This document shows, piece by piece, positions 23,101-35,100 of a DNA stretch of 64,000 nucleotides. The notes beneath the pieces were generated by a model, which was not told the DNA's origin, made no database searches, and saw nothing but the letters and a program-made list of their open reading frames with translations. Position 1 is the stretch's first letter, and each line of letters opens with the position of its first letter. Origin of the DNA: Plutella xylostella (lineage: Eukaryota > Arthropoda > Insecta > Lepidoptera > Plutellidae). The position numbers were made by a program, and so were the translations under genes. The stretch is taken from assembly GCF_932276165.1 (NCBI RefSeq), contig NC_063999.1, positions 2,854,501 through 2,918,500 on the forward strand, given 5' to 3'.

Positions 23101-26100
23101 GAGGAGCGCCTGTGTTGGTCGCCGCCGCCGCAGCCGGCCCGCCGCGCGCTCATGAACACTACGAATACGGACCCGAGGCCGGATTGTAACGTGAGTTGTT
23201 GTTCTGAGGTCCCTGTAGTGTGGCTGTGGAGGAGCGCCTGTGCTGGTCGCCGCCGCCGCAGCCGGCCCGGCGCGCGCTCATGAACACTACGAATACGGAC
23301 CCACGACCGGATTGTAATGTGAGTTATACTTATTTATTTATTTATTTATTTATTGTTCCACCAACAGAATAACACACATGCAATTTATTAAAAACTAAGA
23401 CACAAAAAGGTTCTCGTGTGCATCCCTATTACAGGCGGAAGCAACATTCATTGAACTGCTAAATACTTAATAGTTGGCATGCAATATTATACAGAATTAA
23501 TATTAAAAGAATTTAAAAACATTCATACATCATAAATTACATTAGCTTATAATTTTATATAAATTTCATTAAAAAATGTATTTATACTATATACTAGGCT
23601 ATAGCATAAAATAAAAACAAATAATTAATTAAAACTAAAATCAATATTATTAATTCATTTTTACCAAATGGTTCAGTGCTGTACTTTTGAAAATTGCTAG
23701 AGAGTAAATGTCAATAGTTTCAGCGTTGGCATGTATCTCTTCATTCATTTGGTTATACGCGGATAGCATCCTAAATAAGGGAGAGTTATTTCCGGTGTTT
23801 GTCCTGAAGGTTGGAATATGGAAGGTGCGGGTATGAGGCAGTCTACGATTAGATCTGGGCACCGCTAGGGATATTCTGTTCAATGCTTCCGGACAAAATG
23901 AAACCCCGTGGACGAGCTTCCATAGGAAAATTAATTCCATACTTCTGAGGTTCAGTGGAAGGGCCATAGATAAATTAATTCTTGTTCTCTGCTGGCCGCC
24001 AGTCGAGTCGGAGAGAGGCGCGCCCGTGAACACTACGAACACGGACCCACGGCCGGATTGTAACGTGAGTGGTTGTTCTGAGGTCCCAGTAGTGGGGCCG
24101 TGGAGGAGCGGCTGTGCTGGTCGCCGCCGCCGCAGCCGGCCCGGCGCGCGCTCATGAACACTACGAATACGGACCCACGGCCGGATTGTAACGTGAGTTG
24201 TTGTTCTGAGGTTTAATGTTAGGACCATAGAGAATTTCATTAGTCGCCAGTCGAGTTAGCGAGAGGCGTGCTAATGAAGACTACCAACACGGACCCGAGG
24301 CCGGATTGTAATGTGAGTGCTTGTTATGAGGTTTAATGTTAGAACCATAGAGATTTTCTCTGCTGGCCGCCGGTCGAGTCGGCGAGAGACGCGTTAATGG
24401 TGTTCAATATAAACCCACGGCCGGATTGTAATGTGAGCCACATTCAAAAGGCCTAGTGGCGGCTGCAACATTCATTTGTACACTGAAAAATAAACGCAAA
24501 TTTGTATAGCGCCACCTAGCGGTACATAAACGCTGTAACATTCACAAGACCCTTTGAGTTTTAGTGTAGTCGTCAATTGTTAATGACTTAAGTTGTGTCG
24601 CCGTACGCCAAAAGTTGTCTAAAAATAAAAAATCGCTTACTTATTTATTATGATTTGGTAAAAAAAGTTATTGTATTCCATTTTATTTTAGTGTATAAAT
24701 AAATAAAGAAAAAATAATTTTATCTGAATACAAACATCTGTTTAACAGGGCGAGGTGACGCCATCATCCGTGGTGGATGCCTACGACGAGAGTGACCCGC
24801 TGAAGCCCGGCAGCGGCGGCGACCGGCCCGGCCCGCGCGGCGGGCACCAGCTCGTCGTCGACCCGGACACTGGTGAGATATACTCAATATGTAACTCAGT
24901 AGAACATTTCCTAGCTTCTTCTTAAGGTATCGACGCCAAACCGGCACTAACGATAGTGTACCGTTGCTAAAGATTATGAGCTTCTCCCGCATAAACGCGA
25001 TCACGATGTGAGGTGCTCCATCGTTTGTGGAGTAACTCCCATTTTGTGAATCCGAGAATCCTTGCTCTTAATCTCCGTAAACGGCCCGAGGCCGCTAGAG
25101 CGGTCGATAGTTAATTATAGTGCATGGAGTGACGGATGCCTGACTCAATACACATCTTCATCATCCGTGGTGGATGTCTATGAAGAGAGTGACCCGCTGA
25201 AGCCCGGCAGCGGCGGCGACCGGCCCGGCCCGCGCGGCGGCCACCAGCTCGTCGTGGACCCGGACACTGGTGAGATATACCTATACCTGCTCAATATTAG
25301 GTAACTCCATGGAACATCTCCTATTTTTTTCTTAGGGTATCGACGACAAACCGACACTAACGATAGTGTACCGTTGCTAAAGATTATGAGCTTCTCCCGC
25401 ATAAACGCGGGCACGATGTGAGGTGCTCCATCGTTTTTGGAGAACAACGCAAAAAACGCACATTTTGTTACCAAGAATCCATGCGCTGAATTTCCGTAGA
25501 CGGCCAGAGGCCGCTATGGCGGTCGGTAATTAATCATATTGCATGGAGTGACGGAGGCCTGACTCAATGCATACCGGAATCGTCCGTGGTGGATGCGTAT
25601 GACGAGAGCGACCCGCTGAAGCCCGGCAGCGGCGGCGACCGGCCCGGCCCGCGCGGCGGCCACCAGCTCGTCGTGGACCCGGACACTGGTGAGATATACC
25701 TATACCTACTCAATATTATATAACTCCATGGAACATTTCCTATTTTTTTCTTAGGGTATCGACGACAAACCGACACTAACGATACTGTGTCGTCGCTAAG
25801 GGTTATGAGCTCCTCCCGCATAAACGCGGGCACGATGTGAAGTGCCCCATCGTTTTTGGAGAACAACGCAGAAAACGCACATTTTGTGATTCCGAGAATC
25901 CGTGCTCTTAATTTTCGTAAACAGCCCGAGGCCGCTCGTCGTGGACCCGGACACTGGTGAGATATGACCACATAGTATCATGACGATGGCATTTTTGAAA
26001 TGGACTTTCTATATCCAAATATAATCTTGAATCATGAAAATTATAAAATAATCTGAAAATATTGGTAATGTTGCTGCAAAAGACCGGCAGCGGCTGAGCG

Positions 26101-29100
26101 GCATAGCACCAATGATTTTGGCACATTTTAGCCACATTTAGTGTTTAGCCTTTAAAGAGACTTCAAAACTGTTTACTGCTTCTTGACCCTTTACTGTTTT
26201 CCCATATTATGACTGACACAATGACGTAGTCTCCGCTTCGTCTCCCTCAACGGAGCCTTACTTTACTAACCTTACTTTTATATTTTTCCCAGGCAACCTA
26301 TACCTATTCGGCGGGTGGAACGGCACATCAGACCTGGACGACCTGTGGTGCTACGAGCCTGAGCGCGCGCAGTGGTCCCTGCGTTGTGCGCACAGCGGCG
26401 CGGTGGGCGGGCCGGCGCCTCGGTCGTGCCACAAGATGGCGCTGCACCCCAGTCGCGGGGTTTTGTACACGCTGGGGCGGTATCTGGATAATGCGATGAG
26501 GGTTCCGGAGAATATGAAGGTAAGCTATGGCAATTTATCCGTAATTTAACAAATAATTACGATAGGAGCAAGATAATTTACTAGCTAGACGATTTATGGT
26601 CATACAATTTATGCCGTCACGCTTTTTACAAACTCAATACCAAAAAGAAGATACATGCGTGTATAGATGCACAATAGCACAGCGGCGCGGTGGGCGGGCC
26701 GGCGCCGCGGTCGTGCCACAAGATGGCGCTGCATCCGAGTCGCGGGTTTTGTACACGCTAGGGCGGTATCTGGATAATGCCATGAGGGTGCCAGAGAATA
26801 TGAAGGTTCGTTATCCGTAATGTAAAAACACCGATCTTCTTGTTTCTGACTCCCGTTCCCGCAAACTTCTCTCAATAGTCGATTCTGTCAATTTAAAAGT
26901 CTTGCCGTTAATAGCTACCCATCACTCTAACACCTCAGACACGTTAATCGACTTAATCCTCTCTTCCGACGACTCTCTTATTGCCACTCATGGCCAGCAT
27001 CTCGCCCCCGGATTTTCTAGGCATGACCTCATTTTTTGTTCATACAAAATACGTATCCCAAAAGCGAAACCAGTGGTCTTACTCCAAAGGAGTTTTGCGA
27101 AGATGGATGTGGAGAAGCTTAGGCTCGATGCGTCGCTGGTACAATGGAGTGACATGCAAGACCTACCCAGCGTCGACGACAAGGTTGCATTCTTATGCTC
27201 TAACATACTCCATATTTTCGACAAGCACGCCCCGGTCCGACCTGTAAAATTGAAACACCGACCTACGCCTTGGCTCACCGACACTGTCCGCAAGGCTATG
27301 GCTCATCGAGACCGTCTTTTTCGTCGATTCAAAAGACATCGGACCGATGAAAATTGGTCCGTCTGTAAAGCTGCAAGGAATCGGTGTAACAAGCTATGTA
27401 GGAACGCTAAACGCCGATATATTCTTGAACAAATTGAACTTTCTTCTCCTGCAGGGATTTGGAAATTCCTCAGGACTCTTGGCGTGGGAAAACCTCCTAG
27501 TCAAGATGTTCAAATACCGTTTGATATTAATGACCTCAACCTCCACTTTACCTCAGTTCCTTCACTGGATCCTCTTACCAAGGGAGTGTCATTAAATATT
27601 ATCAGGAATACTATAATTCCCACGCCAGACATCGATGCCTTTGAATTTTCACCAGCTTCGCGGGACGAGATCAAAAAGATTATTCTGTCACTGAAATCCA
27701 AAGCCGTCGGTCATGATAATATAGGGCGTATTATGGTCACAACACTTCTTGACATCCTTCTCCCTGCAATAACCCACATAGTCAACCATTCCCTTTCCAC
27801 AGGACAATTTCCTAACCTTTGGCTTAAAGCTTACGTCCTTCCTCTCCCTAAAGTTCCAGCCCCCTCCGCTCCCAACGAGTATCGTCCTATTTCCATATTA
27901 CCCTTCCTGTCCAAAATACTTGAATCTGTCGTACATCGCCAAATGACCACATTTCTGACCAAAAGCCGTCTCCTCAATCGTTTCCAGTCTGGGTTTCGTT
28001 CGGGACACAGTACGACCACGGCTTTGCTTAAAGTGACAGAAGATATCAGATGTGCCATGGAGGATCGGCGGGTGACAGTTCTGGTGTTGGTCGACTTCAG
28101 TAATGCGTTTAACGCAGTCGACCACGACCTGTTACTTGCCGTACTCGAATGCCACAAGATCTCCGTACCTGCTGTTAGCTGGTTCTCCTCTTATCTTCGA
28201 GGCCGCCAGCAGGCAATTCGTAACGGTCCTTCTGTTGTATCAGACTGGGCTGACTTGACTGCTGGTGTACCTCAAGGCGGCATTCTCTCCCCCTTACTTT
28301 TTTCAACTTTTATAAATTTCGTTACCTCTAACCTTCATTGCTCCTACCACTTGTATGCTGATGACTTGCAGATTTACAGCCATGTTAAAATTGACGATCT
28401 GGATGCTGGCATTGCGGCGGTGAACGGTGATCTCGCTGAGATACTAAGGTGGTCGCAGTATTTTGGCATTTCCGTCAACCCCAAAAAGTGCCAGTCAATA
28501 ATTGTAGGAAGTTCAAGACTACTATCCTGTCTGAACTACACCACTGTTCCACCAGTTCAATTTGACGGTCGTGTGATACCATTTTCTCCAACTGTCAATG
28601 ATCTTGGTCTGATCATTGATGAACACCTAAGTTGGGGGCCACAGCTGGACAAAGTGTCGCGCAAAGTCTACGCTTCTCTCCACTCTTTGCTTCGCCTCAA
28701 AAATTTCCTACCACAACACACCAAACTAGCCTTAGTAAACTCTCTGCTTCTACCTATCTTAGACTATGCGGATGTGTGTTACTTGGATCTGACCGAAGTG
28801 CTACTCAATAAGCTTGAACGCTTATTGAATACCTGTATCCGTTTCGTTTTTGGGCTACGTAAATATTGATCACGTTTCTCAGTACCGTTCACAGCTAAAA
28901 TGGCTCCCCATTCGTGATCGTAGGAATCTTCGTATCCTATGTCTCCTTTTCTCCGTTCTCCACGAGCCAAATACTCCTCCCTACCTTAAATCCATGTTCA
29001 ATTTTCTTTCTGACACTCACACACGTCATCTCCGTTCCTCCCATAATAATCTTTTAGCACTCCCCTCTTTCCATTCTGGTTTTATGTCTAACTCCTTCGC

Positions 29101-32100
29101 TGTCACCGCCGTTCGCCTATGGAATAATCTTCCCGAGAACATTAGAAAAGCCCCTTCTCGCAATATCTTCAAGCGATTAACCCGCGCCCATTATCTGAGC
29201 AACTTAAATAGATAGCATTTTTCGTGTACCTGTCTAGATATTATATTATTATTATGTATTAATATATATTATATTATTTTCATTCTATACCTATTATAGT
29301 TATGTATCCTTTATATAAATTTATATAAGTATTGTAATGTATTTTTATTATATATATTTAGATAATTATTAAGTGACGTTTTTAGTTCTTTCATTTTTAT
29401 TTTTTTTTTTGCACATCTTTGTACCAGTTTTCCTGTACCTTCTGTAGGTTGGCTGGTAGAAAATGCTCTTAGCATTAAGCCCACCTTTTGTGCATTTATT
29501 ATATATTTGTGCAATAAAGAATTAAATAAATAAATAAATAAAAAGTCACGAGAAACGCGACTATTTTTTATTGGCAGTTTGCGCAAGATGCTTGCAGAGC
29601 GGTAAAGAAGCGGTAGAAAAAAAAATGCTTTATTATTGACGCATAATGGCCCACCTAAGAGGCTAAATGCGGAAAATCAGCTGGCCATTATAGATAGATA
29701 GGTGGTTTCTAAAAATTATTGCGGTGAGATCACTCTGGGTGAGTTTAAGACACCCTGTGGTGCTACGAGCCTGACCGCGCGCAGTGGTCCCTGCGTTGTG
29801 CGCACAGCGGCGCGGTGGGCGGGCCGGCGCCTCGGGCGTGCCACAAGATGGCGCTGCATCCGAGTCGCGGGGTTCTGTACACGCTGGGGCGGTATCTGGA
29901 TAATGCCATGAGAGTTCCGGAGAATATGAAGGTAAGCTAACGCAATTTATTCGTAATTTAACAAAAATTTGAGGCCATCCGAAGCGGGACTAACAAGCTA
30001 TACAGTTCAAAAAGCCTGAAGGCCCGATTGACGGGAACTAATTTACATTTAAATTGAGAATAAATAGGTCGAACAATACCATCACGCTTTTAAAAGCAAA
30101 CCTACAAGAAAATAGGTACATGCGTGAATAGATTCACAATATCATAGCGGCGCGGTGGGCGGGCCGGGGCGCCGCGGTCGTGCCACAAGATGGCGCTGCA
30201 CCCCAGTCGGGGCACGCTGTATACCCTAGGGCGGTATCTGGATAATGCTATGAGGGTTCCGGAGAATATGAAGGTAAGCTAAGGCAATTTATCCGTAATG
30301 TAACAAAAACTTAAAACCACTCGAAGCGGGACTAACAAACTATACAGCTCAAACAGCCATTTTAGCTTGAAGGCCCGTTAGAATGGAGCTAATTTACATT
30401 TAAATCGTCAATAAATAGATCCAACAACACTAATAAAGTCACGCTTACTAAAGTCACGGCGCTGCACCCCAGTCGCGGGACTCTGTATACTCTAGGGCGG
30501 TATCTGGATAGTGCGATGAGGGTTCCAGAGAATATGAAGGTTCGTTATCGGCAATTTAACAAAAATTAAAATTCGCGTTTCTATTGTTTATTGGCAGTTT
30601 GCGCATATATGCTTGCAGAGCGCCAAAAAAGTTGTAGAAAAAAATGATCGCTTTAGCGCGAGATTTAGCAGTAGCCATTTTTAAAAACCTGGGGCGTTGA
30701 TAGAAGCATAAGTCCAACAACTAATATCGTGACGCATTTTTTCAGTTTCGAAGCTAGCGCAATTAAAAAATTGCGTCTAACTCAAGCGTAGAAGTACGTT
30801 GACTAAAAATGATTTTTTTTTCTTTAATTCAATAACAACAACCTTCTCCTTACCATTGCAGAGTGACCTCTACTCGTACAGCATAGAGTCCAACACTTGG
30901 CAGCTGGTGTGTGAAGACACGGCGGCAGTAGGCGGCCCGCGCCTCGTGTTCGACCATCAGATGTGTATTGATGCGGATTCTAACACCATCTATGTGTTTG
31001 GAGGGAGAGTGCTGCCTTCTAACACGTGAGTTTATTACTAGCTTTTGACCGTGAGCTTCATCTGTCATTTAAATGTTCCCCTGGGAATTTAGCGATAAAA
31101 TATATCATATTTCCTTCTCCGACATTTTGGTGAGACCTTAAGATGCTTCCAGAGGCGTTAATGGGAAGTTTTACACCGTTCCAGAATTCAAAACTAAGCC
31201 CGAATTTTTACGAGGAAAAGTGTTCATCGCTGGCCGTCTGTATTGCGTGTTTGACGCAATAGACAGGCATATATATCAGATTTGACACATATTGTAAGCC
31301 TATTTTCCACTGTGTAGTGGGTGGTGAAATTACAATGAGGTGGAAAATAAAAATATCAGAATGTTGTACAATTATTAATATTTATTATATAGAAATTATA
31401 TAAGAGTGGAGAAACCAAAGTTCCACCACTGCGTTTCACGCCACAGGGGTAGAAGGATGGTATTAACCACAGAGAAACTCTTATACTACTTAAATGAGAC
31501 CAGGGATTAAGTCCTTATAATTGTCTGGTTGAAGTACACAAGGTATTGCAAGGAAATTATATAAGAGTGGAGAAACCAAGGTTCCACCGCTGCGTTTCAC
31601 GCCACAGGGGTAGAAGGATGGTATTAACCACAGAGGAACTTCTATATTACTTCAATGGGATAGCAGTTTAACGTTAAGGCCCCGTAACCGAAGGACGTTG
31701 ATAGCCTAGCGCCTACAAAAGGTTCAAAGTGCAATTTAGATACTACTGCCCGTTCTAACGGGGCTCCCTATGAAGAAAAAATAATAAAATAAAGGTTTTA
31801 ACCCGCTAGAGTCCACCCGGGTTCTGCCTTTGCAATCCTACATTCAGCAGCGGCGTTAGAAGGCTGATGCCGCTGAAGATTAATAGAAATCCTAAGGAAA
31901 TTCCTCAGTATCCGCTCAACGAACATACAACGGCCAACCTGGACTGTCGGACGGGGCCAGGACAGGAGCTCCGGACGGCTTGTGGCTCGCTGACGGCTCT
32001 GGTCACCAACGACACCTTCTGGAATCGCGAGAAACAGCCTTGGGTCAAGGATGGGTCGGTAAGGACAGCGAAGGCCTAGCTAACATGTCTCAAGTGACGT

Positions 32101-35100
32101 GTCTTGAATGGCCCCTGGGTATTTCTAACCTAAAACCTACGGTCAATCACTAATCAAACGATTATGGGAAGGTTAGATCTCGTCTCAAAGGCGGTAGCTT
32201 TGCTGTTTAAACGTGACACTTGCAAAATAACCTAATCGACACGTGGAAGGTCATGGCGCTTACCTTGGGGTTGGGTCAGGTGACACGCGTCTGGCAATCG
32301 CACGCTTCACCGGGCAGGATTGAAATTGCTGTAAAATAAATACGCGGGGTTAGACGTTGCTACGTGTAGAAATAAAGATAAGGCAGATGGCTTTCGAAAT
32401 CCAAAGTCATCGGAAATCGAATAACAACGAAATGCTAGTTTACTCACTCGGCAATTCAGGTTAGGTACACATGGTGTGATGCTGCGTGGGTGTCTGTGGC
32501 ACGTATCTGGTAACTGCAAAGAAACAACTTAGTCAGAATCTATCTCGTAGACCAATCAGATAACCTGAACCCACGATCGAAATACTCACCAGGAAATATG
32601 AAGCAAGGAACTTGGTACCAATACGGCCTGCGCCACGCGGGCGGGAAGAAAAATCTAACCACACATTCACTCGAGACCTTCTGACAGAGAATGGTTTGCC
32701 TCCTTGCCAGTTCCGAAAAAAGCCGTCACCGGGGATGTCAGCTCATCGTCACAAAACTACTCTGTGGCTAGTCAGCACGATCATTGTTCTGAGCGTCATG
32801 TCGCCACTGACCACTGTCCGATGACGATCTGGCACGAGTTTTCTCAAAGGACCACAGACAACAACCGAAAATCTATCCTGTGTGTCGAATTTGACAGCTG
32901 ATACTTGACAAGACTAACAAAGTAAACAAACAAAATGTAAACAATAAACGAAATGTTAAGTTACAAAAATAATGGTGTTACAGTACCCCCGTCCCCACCA
33001 GAATTTTTCGAGGGTACGAGAAAAATTCAAAGATGGCCCTCCATCTTTAAATCCTAAACACCTAAAACAATCGGAATATGTGGGTCACTCATTTAAGAGA
33101 AACCTAAATCAAAGATAATAGCTGGAAAACCCAGTGAATATCAATAAGGTTAAGATCACTCACCGACTCAGTAGAGTCCCTAAGCAATGAGATAAACCCT
33201 GAAATAAATTAAATGGAAAATCCCACAAAAAAAAACTCCACGACGCAAAGTGAATGAGTCCTTAGCATTGTTGGCCTACTCAATAGAGTAAGTCAACACA
33301 CACAAAGGTGGCCTACGAAACTATTCACTGACTTTGCAACACGACGACGCATAGTAAATGAGCCCTTGGCATTGCTGGCTTACTCAATAGAGTAAGTCAA
33401 CACACACAAAGGTGGCCTACGGAACATCAATTCTACAGAGAATATCCCTGGCGTGACACTCTGTCTGGTTCCCATTGCTATCTTCAAGAATGTAGACAAA
33501 TCCAGACACTTGTTGAACTACTGTATACCTCTCGTAATTCGGAGTCAAACTAGCAGTCAAGTACGACTTTGAATCCATGCTTCGACGAACCCTACTGAGT
33601 TGGCAATCCTGTGAGCGACGACCACGAACTACCAAACTGGCAGTAGCGTTATCAGCCGGTACACACTTCGAAGCACTCATCTCGTTGCATGAGTTCAAAT
33701 GTCTAACCTCACTTGCATACGGTTCCCTGCTTTTAGAGACTCCTCTTTTATTGAGTAGGTTCAGAACATCAGGTGCGATATTAAAAGCACGCCAGAAATC
33801 TATACCTAACAGCAATTCTGAAGAAATATCAGGAACGACATAAAATTTCACGAAAGCCGTAACATCCTCTACAGTCACCGGTAAAATCTTAAAACCAGAA
33901 ACCGGAGAATGTGATCCATTAGCCGTGATAATGGATTTCTCCTCAGCTGGATACAACGTACCACAACTGGAGAGGGATTGGGCCGCCTTTCCGCCAATGA
34001 CCGAAACTGTAGAACCCGAATCCAACAACCCTCTGCAACGATGGTGGTAAATCGCGACATCTAAATAAGGTCGCAAGCCACTGTCCGCGTCTCCATCACC
34101 TGCCTCTTCACAGCGGCGGCGACGGCGGTGGCGGCGACGGCGACGACGACGACTACCACTGCCGGTGGATTTGGTTCCAGGCTGCTCGTTGTTCACGCTT
34201 ACCCCAGCAACGGTTGGTCCAGCAGGATCTGGCTTTTGTTGTAGTTTCGGTGGCTCAGCGACTGACGGACCACACCGTGGACACGTGTGCAAGGTGGCAC
34301 CCTTTAAACCACAAGAGTAACACAATTGGGTGGGTGGTGCACTACATTGCCAAAGGCCATGTCCAAGAACCCTGCAACGAACGCAAAATAAGTCCACCTC
34401 GGTGTTTACGGCGTTAACCGAAAGTCGGTTCCTAGCCTGATAGGCTAAGTCCGGCGCTACCGAATTCGCAGAAACTCGGGGCGGCTCCGCAAAAGAGTCT
34501 GCTCTGTATTTGGCGTACTCCAGCTGCCTACAGCGTTCCTTCAGCTCGTTCCAGTTCCCGACGTTTGTGAGAGCAAGCTGACTCGTGTAAAACGGTCTAA
34601 GGTTACCTTGTACTACCTCCAGCTGCTCTGACTCCGGTAACGGCACGCTGAGCCTAGAAAAATAATTCCGCATTGTGCTTAAGTACTTTATGATGGATTC
34701 ATCAGCACCTTGTGTCCGCGACCGCACCTCCTGTAATAAACGTCGATTATAATCGAATGGCAGGAACTCTTCATACAAACGAGCCTTAACCTCTTTCCAA
34801 CTCGAGACTTCCTCCTTGACACCCCGAAACCAAAACAAGGCATCACCGCTAAAAATTTCTGCGACGGAATTAAATAACGTCTCCTCAGAGATACCTCGAG
34901 AATTGCAAAGCTCCTCCAGTCGCTGCACGAATGCCTGTACACTATCACTGCCGTTAAAGACAAGGTTCAGTTTTTGGATCTGTGTGTGGTCCACCTTAGG
35001 ACATGGCTCTATACACCCTACGACAGGGATATCCTGTTTCTTTTCCTGCTCCTGATAAGCTTTAGAAATGTACCTCAGTTCTCTGTCCCTAGATTCGAGT

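Larger units (their letters stand above)
26293..30539 (+). repeat. Muskelin exon 7 with four downstream copies
   Basis: The working exon (26293-26519) ends GAATATGAAG/GTAAGC. Copies end at 26805, 29931, 30273 and 30539. Those at 29931 and 30273 keep GTAAGC; those at 26805 and 30539 read GTTCGT. Copies start at different points in the exon, and the longest (from about 29755) begins CTGTGGTGCTACGAGCCTGA. None includes the acceptor. A LINE was later inserted in the intron part of the second copy. Confidence 0.92.
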
